Notes: generated by a model from the letters alone, not told the origin. A stretch of DNA of 64,000 nt from an uncultured Lachnospiraceae bacterium (GCA_900315945.1 ONAZ01000010.1:1-64000); one strand, 5' to 3'; positions 29,387 to 38,464 are shown, counted from the first letter of the stretch. Numbers and translations: made by a program.

Positions 29387-29635
29387 ATGTCGAAAGAAAT
29401 GGAGGGAATGGGTGTAGGTGGACTTATTACATCTATCCTTGCAATTATTTACTCAGTAATTAGTTTGATTGCATGTGTTGCATGTCTTGCATTTACTGGT
29501 GCAGTTGTATCAGAAGGAACAAAGGCAGTTGAAGAGTCTTACAATAATTTGACACCTGAACAACAAGCTGAAGTTCAGCAGTCAATTGACAATGCCGCTA
29601 AGGAGATTGAAAAGTCTCTTAACGAAGCACAATAA
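29387..29635 (+). CDS. Small membrane protein, unknown function
   Basis: 82 residues: a hydrophobic N-terminal half with one transmembrane segment containing three Cys (ACVACLAF), then an acidic, alanine/glutamine-rich helical tail. The start is uncertain: the ATG at 29387 lacks a clear ribosome site and would be nearly leaderless; the ATG at 29399 is an alternative. It is flanked by its own promoter and terminator, so it is a real transcription unit. It resembles the downstream 182-residue protein only in being a small, glycine/isoleucine-rich membrane protein. Confidence 0.6.
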   Translation: MSKEMEGMGVGGLITSILAIIYSVISLIACVACLAFTGAVVSEGTKAVEESYNNLTPEQQAEVQQSIDNAAKEIEKSLNEAQ

Positions 29636-29659
29636 TTTGAAATCAAATTGAAACTAAAG

Positions 29660-29690
29660 ACTCCTTGCATTTTGTGTAAGGAGTTTTTTT
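29660..29690 (+). terminator. Terminator after small membrane gene
   Basis: ACTCCTT / AAGGAGT stem with a seven-T run, 25 nt after the stop codon. Confidence 0.85.
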
Positions 29691-29741
29691 GGAAATAATT
29701 CTTAAATAAGAATAGGTTATATATAAAAGGAGGAAATGATT

Positions 29742-30290
29742 ATGGCATATTATGATGAAAATCCTAATAATCAGCAACCTGAGACACAGGGACAACCGGT
29801 TCAACCAGAGCCTCAAGTTCAGCAGGCAGAGCAGGTTCAACCGGAGCCTCAAGTTCAACAAGCAGAGCAAGCTAACCAGGGACAGCAGTTCCAACAGAAT
29901 CAGCAGTATCAACAGACTAATCAGGGACAGCAGTTCCAACAGGCAGGACAACAGCAGTATCAGCAGACAAGCCAAGGATATAATGTTGTAGATGCTGGAC
30001 ATAGTCCAACACAGATTATGGTATTTGGTATTGTTTCATTATGTGTATCTGTAATAATTGGATGGACAGTTATTTTCGGAATACTTTCTATTGTATTTGG
30101 TGCTCTTGCAATGAGCTGGTCTAAGAAATATATGCAAGCAAATCCAAATGTTGATAATGGTCAGGTTAAGGCAGGAAGAATAACAGGTATTATAGGATTT
30201 ATTTTTGGAATCATTGATGTTGTTTTTGGAACTATTACTTGGGTTTCAGTTGGTTGCGTAGCATGTCTTGCACCACTAGGCTATATGTAA
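29742..30290 (+). CDS. Gln-rich membrane protein (DUF4190-like)
   Basis: 182 residues. Residues about 1-85 are a low-complexity, disordered tail of Q, P, E and N with tandem repeats (VQPEPQVQQAEQ twice, NQGQQFQQ twice). Residues about 90-182 hold transmembrane segments with FGILSIVFGALAM and a Gly-rich second segment, the layout of DUF4190-type membrane proteins. AAGGAGG is 8 nt from the ATG at 29742; the ATG at 29736 is too close. The repeat-encoding DNA (29800-29970) can expand or shrink. Function unknown. Confidence 0.7.
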   Translation: MAYYDENPNNQQPETQGQPVQPEPQVQQAEQVQPEPQVQQAEQANQGQQFQQNQQYQQTNQGQQFQQAGQQQYQQTSQGYNVVDAGHSPTQIMVFGIVSLCVSVIIGWTVIFGILSIVFGALAMSWSKKYMQANPNVDNGQVKAGRITGIIGFIFGIIDVVFGTITWVSVGCVACLAPLGYM

Positions 30291-30319
30291 GATTTACTTG
30301 ATTATGATTAATTAACTTG

Positions 30320-30351
30320 CCTCTGTCGCATGCGGCAGAGGTGATTTTTTT
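30320..30351 (+). terminator. Terminator after Gln-rich gene
   Basis: Near-perfect palindrome CCTCTGTCGCA / TGCGGCAGAGG followed by GATTTTTTT. Confidence 0.85.
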
Positions 30352-30369
30352 GATGAGGATGACTACAAT

Positions 30370-31146
30370 ATGAGTATGTATTTAGATTTTGGCTTATTTA
30401 AGATACCGGCATATGGAACAATGATTGTTACAGGTGCGCTTATAGCCAATTTAGTTGTAATTCTTCTTATACTTAAGAGAGATAAGAAGAATGTATGGGA
30501 TTTTATAATAATAGAAGGATATGGACTTCTTGGTGGAATAATAGGTTCTAAGCTTCTATATATTTTAATTAATATTAATGACATCCCCTGGGATAGAATA
30601 GGCGAGCCTGAAGTTTTAGCTCCATTAATTGGTGGTGGATTTGTATTCTATGGAGGCTTAATTCTAGCAGTAATACTAGTATTTCTTGGAGGTAAGATTC
30701 ACAAAATTGATGCGTGGGACTATATTAGTAATTACGCATTTGCCATACCACTCGCCCATGGATTTGGACGAATCGGATGTTTTCTTGCAGGATGTTGTTA
30801 TGGAATACCGTACGACGGACCTATAGCTGTAGTATATCCAGAGACTTCTATCATTGCACCATCAGGAATCCCAATGTTTCCAGTTCAGATTGTAGAGACA
30901 TGTTGTCTCTTCGTAATCTCGATAGTATTATTTCTATTCTATTGGTTTAGGAAGACTCAGTTTCTCCTTCCAATGTATTTCATATTATATGGAATAGTTA
31001 GATTTATATTAGAGTATTTTAGATATGATGCTTATCGTGGCAAATTCCTTTCGCTATATACATCTCAATGGATAAGTATAGGAATGATAATTGTGGGAGT
31101 ATTATGGATAATAATTAATCTATCAAGAAATAGAAGTAAGAAGTAA
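30370..31146 (+). CDS. lgt: Prolipoprotein diacylglyceryl transferase
   Basis: Integral membrane enzyme that transfers diacylglycerol to the lipobox cysteine of prolipoproteins. 258 residues with about seven hydrophobic segments. The Lgt signature region reads HGFGRIGCFLAGCCYG, with the invariant Arg present; the usual GNFxNGE version is altered to GCFLAGC, as in several Clostridia. Later motifs FxxYGIVRFILEYFR fit the family. The neighbouring lipoprotein gene, read on the other strand, is one likely client. Confidence 0.93.
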   Translation: MSMYLDFGLFKIPAYGTMIVTGALIANLVVILLILKRDKKNVWDFIIIEGYGLLGGIIGSKLLYILININDIPWDRIGEPEVLAPLIGGGFVFYGGLILAVILVFLGGKIHKIDAWDYISNYAFAIPLAHGFGRIGCFLAGCCYGIPYDGPIAVVYPETSIIAPSGIPMFPVQIVETCCLFVISIVLFLFYWFRKTQFLLPMYFILYGIVRFILEYFRYDAYRGKFLSLYTSQWISIGMIIVGVLWIIINLSRNRSKK

Positions 31147-31184
31147 AAAAAGCTACTAATACAGCTTGTATTAGTAGCCTTTAT
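31145..31184. terminator. Bidirectional terminator lgt / lipoprotein
   Basis: GCTACTAATACA-agct-TGTATTAGTAGC, 12-bp perfect stem with A-tract and T-rich flanks, between converging genes. Confidence 0.88.
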
Positions 31185-31185
31185 A

Positions 31186-31698
31186 TTAGTATCCAAGTTT
31201 CTCAAATAGCTTTTCTACAGCTGATTTGTTATTAAGTGTAACAGTTGTATAGATTACAGTGTCATCAACCTTAGATAATTTATAGAATACAGTCTGGTTT
31301 GCACCTTCTGCAGACATATCTTCATTTCTTTCTTTCTCCCAGGTGTTATTATTTGGACATTGGTTTTCTATTCTATGTCTCTTGTAATGAAAATTAACTG
31401 AGGCGCTAATATCATCCTTTAATCGCCAGTATTGTAGTTCCAATCCGTCTTTGTCTTTTGCATCAATTACTTCTACCACTGATGGGTCAGAAGATTTGTA
31501 TTGCGAAGTAAGATCAGTATATTCAAAGCTAGAACCAAGAGCGGATTTGAATTCGCTAGCTGATACAGCCTCTTTTTTCTTAGCACATCCCGTAAGGGAT
31601 ATAGTGGTTATTATGAAGACTAGACTGAGTGTAATAAGACACATAATGCGAATTACACGATAACAGCCTTTTTGTATATTTTTTAGTGTATTATTCAT
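31186..31698 (-). CDS. Lipoprotein, unknown function
   Basis: A 170-residue predicted lipoprotein: positively charged start, hydrophobic segment and lipobox LTGC with the modified Cys at residue 38. The mature part (about 130 residues) is alpha/beta-looking and contains no motif I recognise. GGGGGGTGA precedes the ATG. A role on the outer face of the membrane is inferred from the lipobox only. Confidence 0.75.
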   Translation of the reverse strand: MNNTLKNIQKGCYRVIRIMCLITLSLVFIITTISLTGCAKKKEAVSASEFKSALGSSFEYTDLTSQYKSSDPSVVEVIDAKDKDGLELQYWRLKDDISASVNFHYKRHRIENQCPNNNTWEKERNEDMSAEGANQTVFYKLSKVDDTVIYTTVTLNNKSAVEKLFEKLGY

Positions 31699-31824
31699 AA
31701 AAAATCACCCCCCTTTTCTCTATTATACTACGAAAAAGCATATTGGATACAATAAATAATTGTTATATAATAAAATAGTTAGAAAATTGTTATACATTGG
31801 CAATTAATTTTGTGGGTGAATTAT

Positions 31825-32481
31825 ATGAGTTATGAATTTGAATACATAGTATTTGCAGTAATAGGATACCTTTGTGGCTCCATATTGTTTGCTAAAGTAT
31901 TCGGATATGTATTTACAAAAGAAGACATAACACTTAAAGCAAAAGACAAAAATCCGGGAACATTTAATGCTTATTCAATAGGTGGATTTTGGTGTGGAAC
32001 ACTTACCATTATCTGTGAGTTGGCAAAAGGAATGGTTCCGGTATTCTTATGTCTGAATTTTGTAGATGTAAATTATAATAATGAAGTGTTGATGGCTCTT
32101 GTAATGCTTTCTCCAATAATTGGTCATATTCTACCAATTTTTCATGGCTTTAAAGGAGGAAAGGGAATTGCAGTAACATTTGGCTCATTACTAGGGTTCT
32201 TAATTGATTTAAGACCAGCACTACTTTTGGCAATAGTATTTATTGTTTTCTCAGTGATATTCATTATAAAACCTGATTATTATAAGACAATGATAACCTT
32301 CATAGTTGCAGCAATAATTTCACCTTTTGTTGGTTATCGTACTGCGATTGTTATTACATACATTGCTGCTGCAATTATAGTATGTATCAAGCTACTTCTT
32401 AGTAAAGAAGAAAAAGGTGATTTGAATGTTTTATTTGTAAAATGGAACATAATAGGAGATAAGGAAGGACATAAAGATTAA
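31825..32481 (+). CDS. plsY: Glycerol-3-phosphate acyltransferase PlsY-like
   Basis: Membrane acyl-phosphate:glycerol-3-phosphate acyltransferase, first step of phosphatidic acid synthesis. 218 residues, multi-pass. PlsY signatures: GYLCGSILFAK near the start, KNPGTFNAY (usually GSGN.G in canonical PlsY, here diverged), ELAKGMVPV, and GHILPIFHGFKGGKGIAV. The start at 31825 follows GGGTGA; an in-frame TTG lies 15 nt upstream. The stop overlaps the next start by one base, coupling it to a glycolipid glycosyltransferase. The change in the first motif suggests a specialised paralog. Confidence 0.85.
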   Translation: MSYEFEYIVFAVIGYLCGSILFAKVFGYVFTKEDITLKAKDKNPGTFNAYSIGGFWCGTLTIICELAKGMVPVFLCLNFVDVNYNNEVLMALVMLSPIIGHILPIFHGFKGGKGIAVTFGSLLGFLIDLRPALLLAIVFIVFSVIFIIKPDYYKTMITFIVAAIISPFVGYRTAIVITYIAAAIIVCIKLLLSKEEKGDLNVLFVKWNIIGDKEGHKD

Positions 32482-33635
32482 TGAAATATCTTATCATGTC
32501 ATGTAGTACAGGCGGAGGACATAATTCAGCCGCTCATGCAATTGAGAAAGAATTATTGAAGAGAGGTCATGATGTGACCTTCTTAGATCCATATGATTTG
32601 GTTAATGACAAGAGAGGAGACCAGGTTGGATGGGCATATATTAAATTAGTTCAGACAATGCCTAAGGTATTTGGCTCTTTGTATTTCGCAGGTGAAATGG
32701 TAAGTAGAATACCAGTAATGTCACCAGTTTATTTTGCCAATGCTGGTGTAGCGTATCGAATGAAAGGATTCTTGAAGAAGAATAATTTCGATGGAATAAT
32801 AATGTCTCATATATATCCAGCAGAAATGATTACAATGTTGAAGAGACACAAGGTGGATTTGCCACCTACATTTTTTGTTGCGACTGATTACATATGTATT
32901 CCATTTACAGCAGAAACTGATTGCGATTATTATTGTATTCCTGGAGAAGATTCTATTGAAGCCTTTACATCAAGAGGAATACCAAGAGAAAAACTCAAAC
33001 CTTATGGAATACCAGTACACGAGGATTTTGACAAGAGAAAAATTGATAACAGAGCTTTAGAAGAGATTGGATTATCTCCTAAAATGCGACACATTCTTGC
33101 TGTGGGTGGAAGTGTTGGTGCTGGACAGATGAAGTTGGTAACAGATGTGTTAAATGGATATATTAAGACTTTTAATGATAAAGTTGATAAAGGCATTATA
33201 AAAAGTAGAAAGCTTCATGGAATAGTAGTGTGCGGTAATAATGAGAAATTATATAAGAAGCTTCATTCCATGAGTAAAGAATATATTACAGTTCTTAAAT
33301 CTACAGACAATATGCCATCATATATGAAGGCAAGTGATATCATAATATCAAAACCAGGTGGTCTATCATCCACAGAGGCTGCTGTTGCAAAGGTACCACT
33401 TATTCATATATCACCAATTCCAGGTTGTGAGTCTTTCAATGTTAAGTACTTCGATGCAAAGGGAATGAGTGTATATGTTAAGAATATAAGAAAAGATTTG
33501 GCTTCTGCAATATCCGCACTTCTTAAACCAGAGAATCGTGACAAGATGTTAAAAAGTCAGGAATCGACAATCAATGAAAACGCAAGAAATGAATGGTGTG
33601 ATTTCATTGAAGAAGAGACTGAATTTCCCCAGTGA
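32481..33635 (+). CDS. GT28-family (MGDG synthase/UgtP-like) glycosyltransferase
   Basis: 384-residue glycosyltransferase resembling monogalactosyl- or processive diacylglycerol glucosyltransferases. N-terminal MSCSTGGGHNSAA is the acceptor-side Gly-rich loop; the middle SHIYPAEM and PYGIPVHEDF and the C-terminal SKPGGLSSTEA (sugar-nucleotide binding) fit the family. Translationally coupled to plsY (shared A of TAATG), which supports glycolipid synthesis or a lipoteichoic-acid anchor. The stop codon lies within the terminator stem. Confidence 0.85.
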   Translation: MKYLIMSCSTGGGHNSAAHAIEKELLKRGHDVTFLDPYDLVNDKRGDQVGWAYIKLVQTMPKVFGSLYFAGEMVSRIPVMSPVYFANAGVAYRMKGFLKKNNFDGIIMSHIYPAEMITMLKRHKVDLPPTFFVATDYICIPFTAETDCDYYCIPGEDSIEAFTSRGIPREKLKPYGIPVHEDFDKRKIDNRALEEIGLSPKMRHILAVGGSVGAGQMKLVTDVLNGYIKTFNDKVDKGIIKSRKLHGIVVCGNNEKLYKKLHSMSKEYITVLKSTDNMPSYMKASDIIISKPGGLSSTEAAVAKVPLIHISPIPGCESFNVKYFDAKGMSVYVKNIRKDLASAISALLKPENRDKMLKSQESTINENARNEWCDFIEEETEFPQ

Positions 33636-33657
33636 TTGAAAAATCACTGGGTTTTTT
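33628..33657 (+). terminator. Terminator overlapping the glycosyltransferase stop
   Basis: CCCAGTGATT-gaa-AAATCACTGGG stem followed by TTTTTTATT; its left arm encodes the last residues and stop of the upstream gene. Confidence 0.9.
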
Positions 33658-33737
33658 ATTGGAAATGTATAATAAATAATATTATTTTTGTAAAAATGTA
33701 ACAACAAATAAATTTCCATGAAACGCTTATAGACTTT

Positions 33738-33743
33738 TATAAT
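33738..33743 (+). promoter_or_regulatory. Probable -10 of the Tad operon
   Basis: TATAAT 42 bp upstream of the first Tad gene. The -35 region (33715-33720) is far from consensus, so activation or an alternative start is possible. Confidence 0.4.
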
Positions 33744-33784
33744 ATGCACTCATATAATGGGTATCACGAAAAGAGGTGATGCGT

Positions 33785-34294
33785 ATGCAGGCATATGTGG
33801 TAGCGCTGGTTATACTGACTGTTGCAGCTGCCTGTGATTATTTTACGAAGAAGATTCCTAATTTAATAATTATAAGTGGATATGGAATGGCATTTACAAC
33901 AATGATAGTCATTAATGGTTTTAGTGATTTCTATATTTACTTTATTCGTGCCTTATGGCCTGTTCTGGCCTTATTCATATTTTATTATCTTAAGGCACTC
34001 GGAGCGGGAGATATAAAACTATTTTCCGTAATATCAATTTTTTGCCCCACAGAATTTTTGATACGATTTATAATTTGTTCCTTTATGATAGGAGCGCTAT
34101 ATGGACTGATAAGAATGATAATTAATAGGGAGCTTAAGAGTAAGCTTGCAAGTGTTCTATGTCATGTTCAGAAATGTATGGCTTCGGGAGAGGTGTCCCA
34201 TTATACACCCACAAGTAATAGTAGCTATATTTGCTTTTCAATATGTATGTTGGTAGGATTTTTAACTGCTTTAGGATTGGAGGTGTTGCTTTGA
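33785..34294 (+). CDS. tadV: Prepilin peptidase, TadV/CpaA type
   Basis: 169-residue membrane aspartic peptidase that cleaves pre-pilins. Both family aspartates are visible: the first in AACDYFTKKIPN and the second in LGAGDIKL. About five transmembrane segments. The start at 33785 follows AAGAGGTG by 7 nt; two earlier in-frame starts fall in the ribosome site. First gene of the Tad operon; its TGA stop overlaps the TTG start of the next gene (TTGA). Confidence 0.9.
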   Translation: MQAYVVALVILTVAAACDYFTKKIPNLIIISGYGMAFTTMIVINGFSDFYIYFIRALWPVLALFIFYYLKALGAGDIKLFSVISIFCPTEFLIRFIICSFMIGALYGLIRMIINRELKSKLASVLCHVQKCMASGEVSHYTPTSNSSYICFSICMLVGFLTALGLEVLL

Positions 34295-35250
34295 AGGTAG
34301 CAATATGTGATTTTGATGAGCGATATGTAAGTAGTTTGTTGACATATCTATATGGGAAATGCACTAATGTGACGTTCTCATCTTTTACTACAATAGAAGA
34401 CTACATGGCTAGTCTTCTTAATAATGAATACAGTTATACCATAATGGGAGATGAATTCTATGAGGTGTATAAAGTTAGTAATGAAGAAAATGGAGTAGTA
34501 AGTGATGTGAAAGAAGACAAACTTATTATACTTAGTGCTTCGATTGATAATTTGCAGAGTGAAGAAGCATATCAGACTATATACAAATACGGTCCTATGG
34601 ATGGGTTGTATAGAATGATGTCTAGTAGTAGAGAAAGAACTTCAAATGGTAAGAGTTTCGCAATTTACTCTCCATTTCATCATGAACTAACAGAGATGTA
34701 TGGGATAAGCATGTGTAAAATGCTAGAAGAAACAGAGAATGTTCTTCTTATAGACATGGTTAATATTCCAATTATAAGAAGGCTGATTCGCGATGGACCG
34801 CGAAATGGAATAATAGATGTCATATATAAATTAGAGAATAACAGAACCTGGGAGATAAAGGATTTATTAGAGAATTATAACGGAATAGATGTGTTGCCAA
34901 TGTCATTTTGTCCAACAGATATATCATCTATTAGTAAGAAACAATGGAAAGCATTATTAGATTATATAGATTCTCTTAACTATGGGGCATATGTATTTAT
35001 ATTTGAAGATATTAATCAGGGATTCAGAGAGATTATAGAATATGTTGACAATTGTATTCTTATTAATAGAAGAGGAGATTATTATCAAAAGAGACAAGAA
35101 GAGATGAAGGATTTTGTAGAAAAAATTGCGAATAAAGTAACCTCAATAGAGTTACAAATGTCTGCTAATAATCTTAATGAAGGCTGCTATAAGATAGAAG
35201 AATTATTAACAGGAAATCTATTCCAATATGTTAGAAGCCAAAACTATTAG
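34291..35250 (+). CDS. Degenerate TadZ/CpaE-like protein lacking a P-loop
   Basis: 319 residues. Start: TTG at 34291 with GGAGGTG 5 nt upstream. N-terminal about 1-120 looks receiver-like (VAICDFDERY start). The second half follows the ParA/MinD-like layout of TadZ, but the place of the Walker A loop reads FAIYSPFHHELTEMYG with no GKT/GKS, so ATP binding is doubtful. VLLIDMVN and AYVFIFED match the later strands. In Tad systems TadZ localises the assembly machine to a pole; a non-ATPase version would act as a scaffold. The assignment rests on position and fold pattern. Confidence 0.7.
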   Translation: MKVAICDFDERYVSSLLTYLYGKCTNVTFSSFTTIEDYMASLLNNEYSYTIMGDEFYEVYKVSNEENGVVSDVKEDKLIILSASIDNLQSEEAYQTIYKYGPMDGLYRMMSSSRERTSNGKSFAIYSPFHHELTEMYGISMCKMLEETENVLLIDMVNIPIIRRLIRDGPRNGIIDVIYKLENNRTWEIKDLLENYNGIDVLPMSFCPTDISSISKKQWKALLDYIDSLNYGAYVFIFEDINQGFREIIEYVDNCILINRRGDYYQKRQEEMKDFVEKIANKVTSIELQMSANNLNEGCYKIEELLTGNLFQYVRSQNY

Positions 35251-35259
35251 GAGAGTTAT

Positions 35260-36465
35260 ATGGATTATAGTGAAGCATTTAACATAATAGAGAGAAGACT
35301 ATTTGAAAGCGTTGATGTAAGTATAGAGATTGACGATGACGCCATAATGGATAGGATTCAGGAAGAGATATGCGAATATGCAAGGCAAAGTCCATTAGAT
35401 GTGGAAGACAGAATAAAACTTCAAAAAGAATTATTCTATTCTCTGAGAAAATATGATGTTCTATCTAAGCTATTAGAAGATGATGACATAACGGAAATAA
35501 TGATTAATGGTTACAATCATATCTTTATAGAAAAGTGGGGCAAGGTGATTGAAACAGATTGTCATTTTAGTACAAAGGAGAAACTAGATGATGTAATACA
35601 ACAGATTGTTGGCGCTAATAACCAGGTAATAAATGAAACAACACCTATAGTTGATACAAGGCTTTCTGATGGATCTAGAGTAAATATTGTTCTTCCACCT
35701 ATAGCAATAGATGGAAGCGTAATGTCCATTAGAAGATTTTCTAAGGAACCAATCACATTAAATCGTTTAATAGAATTAAACTCAATTAATGATGAGATAA
35801 AGTCCTTTCTAAAAAAACTAATTAGGGCAAGATATAACGTATTTATTTCTGGAGGCACAGGATCGGGCAAAACAACATTTCTTAATGCACTTACAGAATT
35901 CATAGAAGAGGATGAGCGTGTAATAACAATAGAAGACGCTGCTGAGCTGCAAATAATCGGAATAAATAATCTTGTAAGGTTAGAAGCAAGAAGAGAAAAT
36001 ATCGAAGGCGACCTAGAAGTAACAATACGGGACCTAGTCAGAACTTCTCTAAGAATGCGACCTAACAGGATTATTGTAGGAGAGTGTAGAGGCCCAGAGG
36101 CTATTGAGGTGTTACAGGCATGTAATACAGGACACGACGGAAGTCTGAGTACCGGACACGCTAATTCATCTACTGATATGATATCGAGACTAGAGACAAT
36201 GGTGTTACAAGGAATGGATATTCCAGTGTTAGCAATAAGAAAACAAATTGCATCAGCTATAGATATTTTTATTCACCTGGGACGACTTCCTAATGGTGAA
36301 AGGAAGCTTATTGAGATATCTGAAGTCATAGGGGTAGAAGAAGATGATATTAAATTAAATAAGTTGTATGAATTCGATTATGAAAGCAAGGGGAAGGATA
36401 GTAGATGGATAAGAAAATCGAGCTTACAAAATACAGAGAAACTCTTAAGGATCCAAAAGTCTTAA
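35260..36465 (+). CDS. tadA: Tad pilus assembly ATPase
   Basis: CpaF/TadA secretion ATPase, 401 residues. The Walker A motif GGTGSGKTT spans residues 198-206, followed by ITIEDAAELQ (Asp box), RMRPNRIIVGECRGPEA (Walker B) and TGHDGSLSTGHAN (His box). The N-terminal domain carries the family block DDDITEIMINGY. ATG preceded by AGGAGAG. The 3' end overlaps tadB by 61 nt, an unusually long overlap. Confidence 0.95.
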   Translation: MDYSEAFNIIERRLFESVDVSIEIDDDAIMDRIQEEICEYARQSPLDVEDRIKLQKELFYSLRKYDVLSKLLEDDDITEIMINGYNHIFIEKWGKVIETDCHFSTKEKLDDVIQQIVGANNQVINETTPIVDTRLSDGSRVNIVLPPIAIDGSVMSIRRFSKEPITLNRLIELNSINDEIKSFLKKLIRARYNVFISGGTGSGKTTFLNALTEFIEEDERVITIEDAAELQIIGINNLVRLEARRENIEGDLEVTIRDLVRTSLRMRPNRIIVGECRGPEAIEVLQACNTGHDGSLSTGHANSSTDMISRLETMVLQGMDIPVLAIRKQIASAIDIFIHLGRLPNGERKLIEISEVIGVEEDDIKLNKLYEFDYESKGKDSRWIRKSSLQNTEKLLRIQKS

Positions 36466-37151
36466 TTACCTCAGTGGTAATAACAATACTTATAGCATGG
36501 CTTTTCTACAGATCATTTATAGCATTAGCATTATATCCTTTTGTTTTATTAGGCGCTTTGTATTACTTCTATGAAAGAAACAGCGAGATAAAAAGAGAGA
36601 AAGTACTAATTGAATTTCGAGAAATGTTAAAAGTTATATGTAGTGAATTAAGAAGCGGTCATTCCTTAGAAAATGCTGTGATGATTCTTGACAAGGAAAT
36701 AGGTAGTATATGCGGTGAGAAGGCTTATATTCTATCTGGTATAAGGATTATGCAAAAGCAGCTTGGTCTGAAAAAACCTGTTGAACAGGTAATAAGCGAT
36801 TTTGCATCATATTATCAATATGAGGAGATAGTTAATTTTGCATATACCATAGGCTATGCAAAAAGGCTTGGAGGAAATTATATTAAAAACATTTCAAGTA
36901 GTGCAGAGAGGATAGAAGAGAGACTTGAGGTAAAGCAACAGATTAATACTCAACTAGCTGAGAAGCAGTTTGAAATGAAGATAATGGGAGTTATGCCCCT
37001 TGGAATATTAGTATACATAGGACTTACAGCTAACGAATTTATTGAACCTTTGTATCACAATGCTATGGGGATAATGATAATGACCTTAAGCCTGGGATTG
37101 TATGTAGCATGTCTTTATATAGCAAAGAGAATAGTAACTATTAAATATTAG
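36405..37151 (+). CDS. tadB: Tad inner-membrane platform protein TadB
   Basis: 248 residues with a type II secretion F-type cytoplasmic domain (ELRSGHSLENAV, LGLKKPVEQVISDFA) and flanking transmembrane segments (two near the N-terminus, two at the C-terminus). The start at 36405 has GGGGAAGGA just upstream, inside tadA. Works with TadC as the base of the Tad machine. Confidence 0.9.
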   Translation: MDKKIELTKYRETLKDPKVLITSVVITILIAWLFYRSFIALALYPFVLLGALYYFYERNSEIKREKVLIEFREMLKVICSELRSGHSLENAVMILDKEIGSICGEKAYILSGIRIMQKQLGLKKPVEQVISDFASYYQYEEIVNFAYTIGYAKRLGGNYIKNISSSAERIEERLEVKQQINTQLAEKQFEMKIMGVMPLGILVYIGLTANEFIEPLYHNAMGIMIMTLSLGLYVACLYIAKRIVTIKY

Positions 37152-37163
37152 AGGAGGAATACA

Positions 37164-38426
37164 TTGGTATCAGCAGTGTTATTAATAGCAACAATTATAT
37201 TGTCTAAGACTAAGAAGATAGGACCTCTTTTGCCAAAGAAAGTCCTTCGGATTGTAATAGGAGTGGAAATTGTGGGGATAGTAGCTTCTGTAGGAGAGTA
37301 TATAGGAGGTAAGGTTTTATTTGATAATGTAATAGATAGACCAGCAGTAGGAGAAAGTGATGAGACTGAGGAGTTAGAGTACACAACAGATGATAATACT
37401 ACAGATATTACTATAGAGGTTCCAGCGAAATTACATAGTAAAGAAGAGAAAGAAGAGTTAGTAGATAAAGCAAAAGAAGAAATTGAAGAGACATTTAAAG
37501 GTGACAACGAAGATTTAGATTGTATTAATAAACCTGTTGTAATGAAGGAAAAATATTCAGATGGAATGGTTAAAGCAGAATGGCAATTAAGTGATTATAA
37601 AATCGTGGGTTCAGAGGGAGAGATTAACTATGACAATTTAGAGAAGGAAACAATAATTGAAGCAACAGTTAATTTGACTTGTGAAGACTATACTGATTTA
37701 TATAGTTTTTCATTTCAGGTAGTACCATTAGATACTAATTCATCTTACGGAATAGATTACTACATAAGAAAGGCAATAAGTGATTTATTTGATACAGATG
37801 GAGATGTAATAGAGTTACCTGATAGAATCGGAGAAAAGGATGTAACATGGAGCAAAAAATACACTTATCTAGGAGCAAAAATAGGGTTACTTGGAGCTTT
37901 TGCAGCTATTGCAATGATACTTGGTCAGATGAAAGAGGAGAAGACAAAGAAAGAAAAATATACAAAAAGTCTTATTAGGGATTATCCCAAAATTGTAGAA
38001 AGTCTTGCATTATATGTGGGGGCAGGACTTAGTGTGAAAAATGCAATGTTTAGGATAAGCGACGAGTATATTAGAAGAAGAGCTAAAGCAAGAGAACCTG
38101 GATTTGAAGGAGTTCTTAGGATGTGTCGTGAAATGGAAGAGGGTAGAAGTGAATTGAAAGCATATGAGTTATTAACTCAGTATTGTCCTACAAGAGAGTA
38201 TAGGAGGTTATCAAGTCTTCTTAGTAGCAACTTGAAAAAAGGAACTAAGGGAATGATAGAAGAATTAAACAAGGAAGAAAAAGAAGCATTTGAAATGCAA
38301 AAGCAATATGTAAGAATAGCCGGAGAAGAGGCTTCTACTAAGTTGTTATTCCCTATGATAGGACTTCTTGGCATCGTATTAGTAATTATAATTGCGCCAT
38401 CAATATTTAATATGCAATCAATATAG
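37164..38426 (+). CDS. tadC: TadC-like platform protein with large N-terminal ectodomain
   Basis: 420 residues. TTG start 7 nt after GAGGAGG. Two hydrophobic stretches at the N-terminus are followed by about 190 residues of acidic, extracytoplasmic-looking sequence (about 52-240) ending in an Ig-like WSKKYTYLG-type strand. Next comes a transmembrane segment (about 240-262), the T2SSF domain (VESLALYVGAGLSVKNA, about 275-390) and a final membrane segment. Classical TadC is about 300 residues without the ectodomain. Position after tadB supports the assignment. Confidence 0.85.
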   Translation: MVSAVLLIATIILSKTKKIGPLLPKKVLRIVIGVEIVGIVASVGEYIGGKVLFDNVIDRPAVGESDETEELEYTTDDNTTDITIEVPAKLHSKEEKEELVDKAKEEIEETFKGDNEDLDCINKPVVMKEKYSDGMVKAEWQLSDYKIVGSEGEINYDNLEKETIIEATVNLTCEDYTDLYSFSFQVVPLDTNSSYGIDYYIRKAISDLFDTDGDVIELPDRIGEKDVTWSKKYTYLGAKIGLLGAFAAIAMILGQMKEEKTKKEKYTKSLIRDYPKIVESLALYVGAGLSVKNAMFRISDEYIRRRAKAREPGFEGVLRMCREMEEGRSELKAYELLTQYCPTREYRRLSSLLSSNLKKGTKGMIEELNKEEKEAFEMQKQYVRIAGEEASTKLLFPMIGLLGIVLVIIIAPSIFNMQSI

Positions 38427-38464
38427 TAATTTGTGTTAGTAGATTTAGATAGGAGGAGATGTTT

